Shown here: positions 1 to 8,021 of the stretch, in pieces
How positions within the stretch are numbered: position 1 is the stretch's first letter
Layout: the number at the start of each line of letters is the position of its first letter
Source of the DNA: Candidatus Nanosynbacter sp. TM7-074
Lineage (GTDB): Bacteria; Patescibacteriota; Saccharimonadia; Saccharimonadales; Saccharimonadaceae
Assembly: GCF_041006295.1 (NCBI RefSeq)
Contig: NZ_CP158487.1
Coordinates: 558,001-622,000, forward strand
Direction: 5' to 3'
DNA: 64,000 bases
The notes under the pieces: model-generated
What the model saw: the letters and a program-made list of their open reading frames with translations, nothing else
What the model was told of the DNA's origin: nothing
The model's database searches: none
Made by a program: the position numbers and the translations under genes

Positions 1-38
1 ATAAAGCCGGCTAATTCTGAACCATTTAGCTCTTTCAT
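1..38 (-). CDS. folD: 5' end of a leftward gene, probably methylenetetrahydrofolate dehydrogenase/cyclohydrolase
   Basis: Only the first 12 codons lie in the window, reading MKELNGSELAGF. An opening of the form L-N/D-G-x-x-L-A is typical of FolD, which interconverts methylene-, methenyl- and formyl-tetrahydrofolate. A TATACT box on the minus strand (46-51) ends seven bases before the ATG and no Shine-Dalgarno is present, the same layout as many other genes here. A folate enzyme would pair functionally with glyA at 4436. The name rests on 12 residues and is tentative; that a gene starts here is better supported. Confidence 0.5.
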   Translation of the reverse strand, partial: MKELNGSELAGF

Positions 39-65
39 TAGCTTAAGTATAGCAATTTTACTATC

Positions 66-94
66 TTGAGTACAGATATAGTATGTGTTATAAT
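66..94 (+). promoter_or_regulatory. Promoter of the tRNA-His gene
   Basis: TTGAGT (66-71) and TATAAT (89-94) are separated by 17 bases and lie about 19 bases before tRNA-His. This is a good sigma-70-type match. Confidence 0.6.
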
Positions 95-112
95 TCAAAA
101 AGCTTGGTCTAT

Positions 113-191
113 GGCGGATGTAGCTCAGTTTGGTTAGAGCGCTGGATTGTGGCTCCGGAGGCCGTGGGTTCGAACCCCATCATTCGCCCCA
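113..191 (+). tRNA. tRNA-His (GTG)
   Basis: A full cloverleaf with anticodon GTG. The acceptor stem is GCGGATG/CATTCGC. An extra G at 113 faces discriminator C73 at 188, the G-1:C73 pair that identifies tRNA-His. CCA is encoded at 189-191. Confidence 0.95.
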
Positions 192-277
192 AGCCTTACA
201 GCAATTTGCTAGTACCAAAAATTATTTTTACGGTAAAATAGTAGACATTTTTATTGATTGTTGTATAATGAAATCGT

Positions 278-354
278 GGGCCAGTAGCTCAGCTGGTTAG
301 AGCACCTGCCTCTTAAGCAGGGTGTCGAGGGTTCGAGCCCCTCCTGGCCCTCCA
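278..354 (+). tRNA. tRNA-Lys (CTT)
   Basis: The acceptor stem is GGGCCAG/CTGGCCC and the anticodon stem CCTGC/GCAGG closes the loop CTCTTAA, giving CTT. CCA is encoded at 352-354. The discriminator is T (U73), also seen in the second tRNA-Lys at 44490; bacterial tRNA-Lys usually has A73. Confidence 0.95.
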
Positions 355-362
355 AAAAATAA

Positions 363-385
363 CCTCACACGAAGTGAGGATTTTT
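363..385 (+). terminator. Rho-independent terminator after tRNA-Lys
   Basis: Stem CCTCAC/GTGAGG (363-368/374-379) with a five-base loop, followed by a T run. It lies nine bases after the CCA end. Confidence 0.85.
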
Positions 386-388
386 TAT

Positions 389-799
389 TTAGCTAAATGG
401 ATTATACCCACGAGAAGGCGGCTCACGAAAAACCGTCTGCGAACTTGCCGCATTAAATGATTGACGAGAATTTGCCAAAGATTCGCCGCCACCCCTTCCC
501 AAAGCAGTACTATTAATCTGACGATTTCCGCCAGCTAGACTTGGACTACTATTATTCGCGCCAGCTCCAGATGCCGCCCCTATTTCTGCACCAAACCGTC
601 TTACTCCAGCCGAACTATTAGCCACCATGGAGGCTCGGTAGTTTTTGACATATCGCCGATCTAAATTCGTTTGGCGATTAGCTTTTAAGCTCCGCTCCGT
701 CAAACCATACGCTTTAAGTCCATCAATTGACCCATTCCTGGGGCCAGATAATCTCATTACCATTTCCCGCGTCATTTGCGGTTTCCGACTTGCATCCAT
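389..799 (-). CDS. Hypothetical protein, 136 aa, Gly/Ser/Asn-rich
   Basis: No family is recognised. The first 60 residues are basic and contain several Arg-Arg and Lys-Arg pairs. The rest is low in complexity, rich in Gly, Ala, Ser and Asn, and probably disordered. There is no signal peptide or membrane segment. A purine-rich AGGGGG about four bases before the ATG supports the start. The gene sits alone between two tRNA genes, where composition alone could create an open frame, but the ribosome-binding site and full use of the gap favour a real gene. Confidence 0.55.
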   Translation of the reverse strand: MDASRKPQMTREMVMRLSGPRNGSIDGLKAYGLTERSLKANRQTNLDRRYVKNYRASMVANSSAGVRRFGAEIGAASGAGANNSSPSLAGGNRQINSTALGRGGGESLANSRQSFNAASSQTVFREPPSRGYNPFS

Positions 800-822
800 A
801 TACCCCCTATTGTTATATGAAA

Positions 823-899
823 TGGCGCCCCGAGTAGGATTCGAACCTACGACCTTAGGCTTAGAAGTCCTCTGCTCTATCCAGCTGAGCTATCAGGGC
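823..899 (-). tRNA. tRNA-Arg (TCT)
   Basis: Read leftwards from 899, the acceptor GCCCTGA pairs with TCGGGGC and the anticodon loop is CTTCTAA (TCT). The discriminator is G and CCA is encoded (823-825). Only the three middle pairs of the anticodon stem are Watson-Crick; positions 27/43 (G-A) and 31/39 (A-G) are purine mismatches. Confidence 0.9.
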
Positions 900-942
900 G
901 TATTCACATTATAGCATCTTTCTGCTACAATAGTGCAAGCTT

Positions 943-1017
943 GCGGGTGTAGTACAGCGGCTAGTATGCAAGTTTTCCAAACTTGAGATCGGAGTTCGAT
1001 TCTCCGCACCCGCACCA
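943..1017 (+). tRNA. tRNA-Gly (TCC)
   Basis: Acceptor GCGGGTG/CACCCGC, anticodon stem CAAGT/ACTTG, loop TTTCCAA giving TCC, discriminator A, encoded CCA at 1015-1017. Confidence 0.95.
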
Positions 1018-1050
1018 ATTTTAAGATAATTCCCATCCATAAAGGGCATC

Positions 1051-2856
1051 ATGGATCCATATTTTTACACAGAAAAACCAAAATACCGACCACACGACAT
1101 CGAAGATGCCTCTGAGTTTTATGACATCATTGAGCGCAGTAGTTTGACGCATCAGCTGTCTGATTCCAGGCCTTACATCTACTGGACAATGGAGATTTAT
1201 GACAAAGCCAACGGCATCAAAGGTGGTGGCGGCTTGGGCGTGCTGGCGGCAGACACACGGCGGGTGGCCGAAAAATTAGACGTGCCATTTGTAGTAGTCA
1301 CGCCATTTTATCGCAGCGAATCGCACCAAAAAATTACTAACTTAGAGCAGGAAGAATTTTCAGAAACTGTCTCACCACAAGACTATGGTTTTGAGTATAT
1401 CGACGACGTGTCCATCAGTTCACGTGGTTTTCCCGACGCTAGTTTGAGCATCTTCAAAAAGGCACTTGGTTCGACTCAGTTTGTTACTATCTCAGAGCCA
1501 AACTTTGGACAATTGTACGAAGGTGAAGGCTCGGGCGATCACCGACTCTACCAAGAAGTTGCGCTCGGGTTTGGCGGCTATAAAGCTCTAAAGCTACTCG
1601 GCATCAAACCAGCCGTCATTCAGCTCAACGAAACCGCAACAATTTTTGCAGCATTGGCGCGGCTGAATGAACTATGTGCCAACGGCATGAACTTGTACGA
1701 AGCAATCGTCTACGTCCGCAAACATACACTCTACACCAACCACACCCTACTCCAAGCGGCTGAGCCAGAATTCCACCGCTCACAATTTGAAAAATTAGTA
1801 CTGCCAAATCTCAAAAGCAACGCGGTGCGCTGCTGGCTGATGGAGCAATTTCGTAACGACCGTTTGCGACCGAATTTGCTGGCAATTGAGCTGACCGAAG
1901 CCAAAAATGGCGTCAGCAAACTGCACGCCCGCGTGGCAAATTTCCGCGACCGCAACAACGACAAGGTCAAGTTTCACGCCATCACCAACGGCATCGACCT
2001 GGAAACGTGGACACTGCCAGAAATTCTTCAGACATATCACAATAACAATATCATAGATAAATTTGGCCTACCTACAGATGATTTTTCTCAGCGACTGAAC
2101 CTCATTCACAGTGCCGATATAAGATATCTAAAAAAGCTGGGGCGTAAAGAGCTCAATCGAGTTTTATTAAAACGCCAGGATCAGTACGGCAGATCCATAC
2201 AGATCCCAGAAAATGCAATATTATTTGATTTTAAGCGACGATTCACCAATTATAAACGACCCTACATGCCATTCGAAAACCCCGACGCACTAAGGCAAAT
2301 TCTCATCAATCACAACGCACATTACATACTGACAGGAAAAGTCCACCAGGGCGACGTGACTATGTACCAAAAACTGTTAGAGGTCCTAAAATTAATTGAT
2401 CAAGATCCAGTTCTGCGTGAGCGAGTTCATTACATCCAAGATTACGATGAAGAATTAGGACGGGCCTTAGCAATCGGATCTGACATCGCCATAAATATAC
2501 CTATTGTCGGGCTAGAGGCCTGCGGGACATCATGGGAAAAAGACATTGCTAACCTAAAAATACTTATTTCCACGAACGATGGCGGCGTAGCAGATATTCA
2601 ACCAATCGCCTGCTTGGAAGTATCTGGTAAAAATTATGAGGCTGAGGTCTCATCACTATACGTTAATATGCATAAAGCTGCAGCCATAGTGAAAAATGAT
2701 CAGCTGCTGGAAAAACATATACGTCACCAGTTAAATAATTATTTACCAATAATTTCTGGCGCCAGGATGATGAAGGATTATCTAAAATTTATATTTCCCA
2801 AAGCGCAAGCTCAGCCCAAAAAAGAACCCTCTATTAAGCAAATTGTTATTCAATAA
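1051..2856 (+). CDS. Divergent alpha-glucan (glycogen/maltodextrin) phosphorylase, GT35 family
   Basis: GT35 phosphorylases release glucose-1-phosphate from alpha-1,4-glucans using pyridoxal phosphate. Recognisable landmarks are GGGGLGVLAAD at about residues 58-68, ITNGIDLETW at 311-320, FDFKRRFTNYKRP near 392-404, GKVHQGD at 429-435, and GTSWEK at 492-497, which keeps the PLP-lysine position of the usual GTSGMK. At 601 residues it fits the shorter archaeal/Thermus-type enzymes better than the 800-residue E. coli type. Other signatures are eroded: the expected NEGH region reads QLNETA. AAAGGG just upstream supports the start. It ends tail-to-tail with murA, overlapping by 11 bases. Catalytic activity is not certain. 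Confidence 0.75.
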   Translation: MDPYFYTEKPKYRPHDIEDASEFYDIIERSSLTHQLSDSRPYIYWTMEIYDKANGIKGGGGLGVLAADTRRVAEKLDVPFVVVTPFYRSESHQKITNLEQEEFSETVSPQDYGFEYIDDVSISSRGFPDASLSIFKKALGSTQFVTISEPNFGQLYEGEGSGDHRLYQEVALGFGGYKALKLLGIKPAVIQLNETATIFAALARLNELCANGMNLYEAIVYVRKHTLYTNHTLLQAAEPEFHRSQFEKLVLPNLKSNAVRCWLMEQFRNDRLRPNLLAIELTEAKNGVSKLHARVANFRDRNNDKVKFHAITNGIDLETWTLPEILQTYHNNNIIDKFGLPTDDFSQRLNLIHSADIRYLKKLGRKELNRVLLKRQDQYGRSIQIPENAILFDFKRRFTNYKRPYMPFENPDALRQILINHNAHYILTGKVHQGDVTMYQKLLEVLKLIDQDPVLRERVHYIQDYDEELGRALAIGSDIAINIPIVGLEACGTSWEKDIANLKILISTNDGGVADIQPIACLEVSGKNYEAEVSSLYVNMHKAAAIVKNDQLLEKHIRHQLNNYLPIISGARMMKDYLKFIFPKAQAQPKKEPSIKQIVIQ

Positions 2857-4369
2857 CTACTTCAATTTCAGCACCCAAAGAATTTAAGCGAGCAGCCAGT
2901 TCTTCGTAGCCACGGTTAATTGAATACACGTCCCTTAGAATAGATACGCCTGGCGCCGCCAGCATCGCAAGTAATATAACAACAGACGGACGAAGCGCTG
3001 ATGGAGCAACAACATCAGCAGACTTCCATTTTGTTGGACCAGTGATATAAACGCGGTGCGGATCGACTAGTTCAATTTGCGCGTTCAACTTGCTAAGCTC
3101 GGTGAAATAAATTGCTCGGTTTTCATAGCTCCAATCATGCACCAACGTACGACCTTTAGCAACCGTTGCAATAAGCCCCAGGAACGGCAGATTATCCATA
3201 TTAATTCCAGGAAACGGCAAAGCGTGCAGCTTGTCTTTGGCGGCCTGGAGCTTGGAACGATGCAGCATAATGTCCACCAAACGAGTCTGTCCATTGTCGG
3301 CCAGATATTCCTCGCTCAGCTCAAATTTAAGACCCATCTCTGCTAACGTAGCTAACTCAATTTCCAAAAACTCAATTGGTGCACGATGAATAGTAATTTC
3401 TGAGTCTGTCACCACGCCAGCTGCAATAAAACTCATCGCCTCAATTGGATCTTCACTTGGATAATAATCCAAGTTTTTTCTAATTCGTTTACGTCCTGTA
3501 ATTTTTAGAGTCGTCGTTCCAATTCCCTCTATTTTTACACCCAGCTTCTTTAAGAAAAAGCAAACATCCTGAACCATGTAATTTGGGCTAGCATTGCGAA
3601 TGATAGTCGTATCTGGAGAAAGCGCCGCCGCCATAATAATATTTTCAGTTACTGTATCGCCACGCTCCGTTAAAAGAATCGTCCGATCGCCAGAATGGAC
3701 ATTGGTTTTTGCATGATAATAATCAGTTTCTGCCGTTACACTCATGCCAAAATGCCTTAACCCGCTCAAGTGGGGCTCCACTGTGCGCTTACCCAAGTTA
3801 CAGCCGCCCGCAAACGGCAGCTTAAAATCCTCGTATTGGTAAAGTAGTGGGCCTAGGAACATAATCACCGTACGCGTACGCTTAGCAGCGGCAATATCCA
3901 TATCCTCCAGCTTTAGCCTAGCAGGGGGAATAATCTCCAAATCACTACCGTTCAACCAGCGAGTTTTAACACCAATTGAATTTAGAACCTCAATAATCCG
4001 ATTAACTTCCTCAATTCGTGCCACCTTCCTGAGGGTTGTCTTACCCTTATTGAGCAAGCTTGCACAAAGGAGTCCCACTGCAGCATTTTTGCTCGTCTTA
4101 ACCCGTATCTCACCAGACAATTTTTTTCCGCCAGACACTCTAAAATTCATTTTTCCGGAATGATTTACAGTCACGATATTATTATTAAGCACTTCACTAA
4201 TACGAGCAATCATTTCAATGCTAATATTCTGACCACCGTTTTCAATCCGGTTAATGGCACTCTGAGATGTACCAATTGCTTCAGCCAACTGCGTCTGCGT
4301 TAACCCTTGCTTTTGGCGATTTTCAGCAATTAAATTGCCGATTTTTTGAAGATACTTATCTTTTATCAT
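2846..4369 (-). CDS. murA: UDP-N-acetylglucosamine 1-carboxyvinyltransferase with N-terminal XRE helix-turn-helix domain
   Basis: MurA adds enolpyruvate to UDP-GlcNAc, the first committed step of peptidoglycan synthesis. Residues about 9-64 form an XRE/Cro-type helix-turn-helix (LTQTQLAEAIGTSQSAINRI). MurA begins near residue 74 and keeps the KN substrate motif (K94, N95), the loop cysteine in FAGGC (C190) and the catalytic-Asp region GINMDNLPF. The 507 residues equal a normal MurA plus about 75 extra. There is no Shine-Dalgarno; TATAAT (4376-4381, minus strand) ends six bases before the ATG, implying a leaderless mRNA. The gene is divergent from glyA across a gap holding an inverted repeat. 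The fusion suggests, but does not show, self-regulation. Confidence 0.92.
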   Translation of the reverse strand: MIKDKYLQKIGNLIAENRQKQGLTQTQLAEAIGTSQSAINRIENGGQNISIEMIARISEVLNNNIVTVNHSGKMNFRVSGGKKLSGEIRVKTSKNAAVGLLCASLLNKGKTTLRKVARIEEVNRIIEVLNSIGVKTRWLNGSDLEIIPPARLKLEDMDIAAAKRTRTVIMFLGPLLYQYEDFKLPFAGGCNLGKRTVEPHLSGLRHFGMSVTAETDYYHAKTNVHSGDRTILLTERGDTVTENIIMAAALSPDTTIIRNASPNYMVQDVCFFLKKLGVKIEGIGTTTLKITGRKRIRKNLDYYPSEDPIEAMSFIAAGVVTDSEITIHRAPIEFLEIELATLAEMGLKFELSEEYLADNGQTRLVDIMLHRSKLQAAKDKLHALPFPGINMDNLPFLGLIATVAKGRTLVHDWSYENRAIYFTELSKLNAQIELVDPHRVYITGPTKWKSADVVAPSALRPSVVILLAMLAAPGVSILRDVYSINRGYEELAARLNSLGAEIEVVIE

Positions 4370-4375
4370 GCGTAG

Positions 4376-4413
4376 ATTATATCACTAATGATATATACAG
4401 GCAATGATATAAT
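4376..4413. promoter_or_regulatory. Divergent murA/glyA promoters with an inverted repeat
   Basis: The leftward TATAAT for murA is at 4376-4381 and a rightward TATAAT for glyA at 4408-4413. Between and over them lies a 7-bp perfect inverted repeat with a 4-base spacer (4378-4395, arms TATATCA/TGATATA). AATGATATA occurs twice, at 4387-4395 and 4403-4411. This is a candidate operator for the helix-turn-helix domain of MurA; binding is inferred only. Confidence 0.55.
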
Positions 4414-4435
4414 GGATATTATTGGAGGCACATAC

Positions 4436-5704
4436 ATGAAAGATAAGCAAATTGAGCAACTTATAAAAGCAGAAAAAATCCGCCAAACAGACGGACTGGA
4501 ATTAATTCCTAGTGAAAATTATGTGTCATCAGACGTTCTGAAAGCGCTAGGTAGCGTTTTTACCAACAAATACTCTGAGGGCTATCCTGGACGCCGCTAT
4601 TACGGCGGGCAAGAAAACACTGACCAAATTGAACAAATTGCAATCGACCGCGCCAAGCAACTATTCGGAGCTGATCACGCTAACGTTCAGCCACATTCTG
4701 GAGCCCAGGCCAACGAAGCCGTCTATTACGCGTGGTGTGAGCCAGGCGACACCATTCTGGCGATGGACCTGGCGCATGGCGGACACTTGACGCATGGCGC
4801 GTCCGTAACTCGTAGTGCGCGCGAGTATAATTTTATTCGCTACGGCATTAAGGATGTAGAAACTGGTGAAATTGATTATGAAGAGATTCGGCAATTAGCG
4901 TTAAAGCATAAACCAAAAATTATCTTAGCTGGCTTTTCAGCGTACCCCCGAGAATTAGACTATGAAAAATTCGCCGAAATTGGCAATGAGATTGGCGCCA
5001 TGCTGATGGCAGACATGAGCCATATCGCCGGGCTGATTGTCGGTGGCGTTGCTAAAAATCCATTCGACTACGGTTTTCATGTAATTACCACCACCACGCA
5101 TAAAACCTTACGCGGTCCGCGTGGCGGTTTAATCCTCAGCCGTGGCGTTGTCGGTAACCCACTGAAAAAGCCAGAAAAAACTCTCGAGAATCTACCGACG
5201 TTGATTGATAGAGCTGTATTCCCCGGCACACAAGGTGGCCCACACATGCACACCATAGCCGCTAAAGCCGTCGCGTTTGGTGAGGCACTGCAGCCAGAAT
5301 TCAAAGATTACGCTGAGCAAATTGTTAAGAACGCAAAAAAGCTAGCAGAAGAGCTACAAAAACGAGGTTTTAAACTGGTTACTGGCGGTACCAGCAACCA
5401 TCTTATTTTGGCGGATATTTACAGCAGTTTTGGAATTGACGGTAAGGAGGCAGAAATTGCTATGGATAAGATAGGCCTAACCCTAAATGCCAACGCTATA
5501 CCAAATGACAGTTTGACACGCTTTCGACCAAGCGGCATTCGCCTAGGAACTCCCGCCGTTACCACACGCGGAGCCAAAGAGGCGGATATGGAAAAAATAG
5601 CCGAATGGATGAAACAGGCAATCAATCATCGTGACAGCGAAGAGAGACTAAACAAACTCCGCCAAGAAGTCAAACATTTCTGTCAAACATTAAGCGCTAT
5701 CTAA
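4436..5704 (+). CDS. glyA: Serine hydroxymethyltransferase
   Basis: PLP enzyme converting serine and tetrahydrofolate to glycine and methylene-tetrahydrofolate. Clear signatures are SENYVS, EGYPGRRYYGG, HSGAQANEAVY, ADMSHIAG and the PLP-lysine segment TTTTHKTLRGPRGG. The start at 4436 gives 422 residues, the usual length, and follows GGAGG by seven bases; an in-frame ATG at 4388 would put coding sequence over the -10 box. A strong bidirectional terminator follows. It probably supplies one-carbon units together with the FolD-like gene at the window's left edge. Confidence 0.97.
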   Translation: MKDKQIEQLIKAEKIRQTDGLELIPSENYVSSDVLKALGSVFTNKYSEGYPGRRYYGGQENTDQIEQIAIDRAKQLFGADHANVQPHSGAQANEAVYYAWCEPGDTILAMDLAHGGHLTHGASVTRSAREYNFIRYGIKDVETGEIDYEEIRQLALKHKPKIILAGFSAYPRELDYEKFAEIGNEIGAMLMADMSHIAGLIVGGVAKNPFDYGFHVITTTTHKTLRGPRGGLILSRGVVGNPLKKPEKTLENLPTLIDRAVFPGTQGGPHMHTIAAKAVAFGEALQPEFKDYAEQIVKNAKKLAEELQKRGFKLVTGGTSNHLILADIYSSFGIDGKEAEIAMDKIGLTLNANAIPNDSLTRFRPSGIRLGTPAVTTRGAKEADMEKIAEWMKQAINHRDSEERLNKLRQEVKHFCQTLSAI

Positions 5705-5720
5705 TTCCTAAAACATAATA

Positions 5721-5750
5721 AAACTCCGGCACTATGACCGGAGTTTTTTA
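5721..5750. terminator. Bidirectional terminator between glyA and the pilin gene
   Basis: Nine-base stem AAACTCCGG/CCGGAGTTT (5721-5729/5738-5746) with an eight-base loop. It has a T run on the plus side and an A-rich left side, so it can serve both convergent genes. Confidence 0.85.
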
Positions 5751-5765
5751 TTGATACATAGCTAA

Positions 5766-6191
5766 TTAACAGCCAGTACCAACTATGCGAGTTTCAACAG
5801 TATTCTTACTGTAGTCGTAGTATTCAATCTTCGCGCCTGTTGGGTCGCCGGTACCACACTTAGTGTATTTAACTGTTGTAGTTGGAGTACTTGAACCAAA
5901 AGTACCAGAACCTAATTCAGTAACATTGGCTGCAGCAATGTAGTAAGACTTCTTTGTGTCTGCGGTAGTTAATTTTGCGATATCCTCTGGATACTTACCT
6001 TCTTCAGTGTTGTACAGTTCAGCTTTCTTAGCCACTGAGTCAACTGTGGATTTAGCAGCTGATGTCTTTGCCTGGTTCTGCAAACCGTTGTATGCAACCA
6101 AAGAAACAACTGTCAAAATCGCAATAATCACGATAACAATCAAAAGCTCAACGAGCGTAAAACCTTGATTTTTAATATTCTTTGTAGTCAC
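5766..6191 (-). CDS. Type IV major-pilin-like prepilin
   Basis: A class III signal: a short basic leader then G-FTLVELLIVIVIIAILTVV, with Gly before the cut and Glu at +5, followed by one hydrophobic helix used for pilus assembly. The rest (to 141 aa) is Ala/Thr/Lys-rich, with two cysteines near the C-terminus that could form a D-region disulfide. The start is GTG, preceded by AGGGGG at nine bases. It lies just downstream of the minor-pilin operon but 78 bases apart, so it probably has its own promoter. It would need a prepilin peptidase, not seen in this window. Confidence 0.88.
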   Translation of the reverse strand: MTTKNIKNQGFTLVELLIVIVIIAILTVVSLVAYNGLQNQAKTSAAKSTVDSVAKKAELYNTEEGKYPEDIAKLTTADTKKSYYIAAANVTELGSGTFGSSTPTTTVKYTKCGTGDPTGAKIEYYDYSKNTVETRIVGTGC

Positions 6192-6253
6192 GATAATGTG
6201 CCCCCTAAATTGTGTTAGTTTGATTTGTAATTTGATAATACTACAACGTATTT

Positions 6254-6271
6254 AAAAGCGCAAGCGTTTTT
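6254..6271. terminator. Possible weak terminator after the minor-pilin operon
   Basis: AAAAGCGC (6254-6261) can pair with GCGTTTTT (6264-6271), including one G-T pair. It lies at the stop codon of the RCC1 gene. No separate long T run follows on the minus strand, so termination may be partial. Confidence 0.35.
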
Positions 6272-8021
6272 AATATACGTATCGATTTTGGACCGGACGA
6301 AGGAATAATGACTCTGTCGGACTAATCCTGTTTATATTGGTTCCGTCACCAATCTGCCCATTATCATTCAATCCCCAGCAATAAGACCGTTTATTTGTCA
6401 TAATCGCACAACCGCGGTTCGCTCCAGCCGACATTCTAACGATCCTCTCTCCTGCGGGCAGTCCCTCCTCAACTTTAATAGGTCCATATGTCCATCTAAT
6501 TCCGCTGGGGGGATTATTATATTCCTTGTTCGCCCCCAATTGCCCCATCTCATTATTCCCCCAGCAATACACTTCCCTTTTTCCGCCATTATTCATTAAG
6601 GCGCAAGAATGAGAAATACCAACCTCAACCTGCAGAGCCGTTCCAGGTAAACCATGGACTTCCGCCGGCTGAAGATGCTTTCTAGGATTGCCGCCCCCCG
6701 GAGATCCAGATTGCCCAAGCCCAGCACCACCCCAGCAATACACCCTACCCGCATTAGCGATAGCGCAGGTGTGAGTTACGTAATCAGGATCTTTTGTCCA
6801 CCAATATCCATCCTGAGATATATCAGCCACATCTTCCAACCCCTTAACTCGAGTAGCTAGACTATAATTATCGCTAGCTATTGGGCCAACACCCAGTTGT
6901 CCAAACTTAGCCTGCCCCCAACAGTAAGCCCTTTTTTCGGTAGTTATAACACACATAGTCCGCGAACGAGATCCGCCAGTCGACAACTTAGTGGCGGAAT
7001 AATTATTAGGAATCCTGTTGGGTCCGCCCGAATTAATCATCGCTGGTGCTGCGCTATAGCCAGGACTACCCGGACTACCGTAGCCCAATTGCCCTCTGTC
7101 ATTTCCACCCCAACAGTACACCTTACCTGATGCGATAGCACACGAAGTATCACCCGTCCCTCCAATTGCGCTAATTTTATTTCCAGAAAAATCCGAGATT
7201 GCAGCCGTGCCAACAACTTTAATCTCAATCGGTACCGCAGAATAGCTACTCCCAAAATCACTATTGCCCAATTGTCCGGACCTATTATCACCCCAACAAT
7301 ATACTTTTTTATTACTGCCCAGCTGGGTTAAAACGCAGCTGTGGTGCTGTGCTGTAAATATATCAATAATCTTTCCATATTTCATGTCACCAATAGAACG
7401 AACTTTCACTGGAATATTGGAGTCGCTGGTAGTTCCATCCCCTAATTGACCCATGTTATTTTTACCCCAACACCATATGTTGTTTGATAAAATAGCACAG
7501 GTGCGGTTAGTGCCACTCACTGTGCGCGTTGCGTCGATATCAGCCGGCCAAGTGACAGACTTTTTGACAATAACTGTATAGGTTTTTATTACTCTGCTAC
7601 CGCTCATCACTTCAGTTCTACCAATAGCGGAAATCTGAGCAGTAGCGGCTGACAGTGCTGACGCTTTAGTCGAAGCCTCTAATTTACCAACCTCAAAATT
7701 TGTTCGCAATTTACCATTTTCAAATACATATTTATTACCACTAAACTTTACCGCCCCCAAACAGTCAGTTTCCGGACGAAGTAGACCTGCGCTGCCGGCA
7801 GCTGGAGCCCATGATTGCTCTGCATTATTAGCGTCCAGACAAGCATTGGCGTATGCTGTACCAGCCTCGCCAGCTTCTTGCGCTAATTTATAATAATATT
7901 CCTCCTGCGAATAGACATATGACTGCGTCACAACTCTCATAGCACCCGCCAAAACCACTAATATAAAGGTACTCATAAGCACGATTAGCACCAAGGAGTA
8001 ACCGTCTTTTTTTCGTATCAT
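6270..8021 (-). CDS. Pilus-associated protein with seven RCC1-like repeats
   Basis: The N-terminus (MIRKKDGYSLVLIVLMSTFI) resembles PilX-type minor pilins: a basic stretch then a single hydrophobic helix at about residues 8-30, but without a canonical Glu+5. From about residue 170 to the end are seven repeats of the RCC1 type, each with a C-W-G-x-N-x-x-G-Q-L-G core. Each repeat also has a second cysteine 8-13 residues before the WG, so each blade could carry a disulfide. Seven RCC1 repeats normally close a beta-propeller. The gene overlaps the upstream prepilin gene by four bases and is last in the operon. I infer a surface adhesin or pilus-tip module; the ligand is unknown. Confidence 0.82.
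   Translation of the reverse strand: MIRKKDGYSLVLIVLMSTFILVVLAGAMRVVTQSYVYSQEEYYYKLAQEAGEAGTAYANACLDANNAEQSWAPAAGSAGLLRPETDCLGAVKFSGNKYVFENGKLRTNFEVGKLEASTKASALSAATAQISAIGRTEVMSGSRVIKTYTVIVKKSVTWPADIDATRTVSGTNRTCAILSNNIWCWGKNNMGQLGDGTTSDSNIPVKVRSIGDMKYGKIIDIFTAQHHSCVLTQLGSNKKVYCWGDNRSGQLGNSDFGSSYSAVPIEIKVVGTAAISDFSGNKISAIGGTGDTSCAIASGKVYCWGGNDRGQLGYGSPGSPGYSAAPAMINSGGPNRIPNNYSATKLSTGGSRSRTMCVITTEKRAYCWGQAKFGQLGVGPIASDNYSLATRVKGLEDVADISQDGYWWTKDPDYVTHTCAIANAGRVYCWGGAGLGQSGSPGGGNPRKHLQPAEVHGLPGTALQVEVGISHSCALMNNGGKREVYCWGNNEMGQLGANKEYNNPPSGIRWTYGPIKVEEGLPAGERIVRMSAGANRGCAIMTNKRSYCWGLNDNGQIGDGTNINRISPTESLFLRPVQNRYVY

Noticed and set aside
645-914. Rightward frame of 89 codons across the first hypothetical gene and tRNA-Arg
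   Set aside because: It reads through the tRNA-Arg gene in antisense; the RVGFEPTT-like peptide is the usual artefact of translating a tRNA.
4388-4435. Longer glyA start at 4388
   Set aside because: It would place coding sequence over the -10 box and inverted repeat; the ATG at 4436 has GGAGG at the right distance and gives the standard N-terminus.
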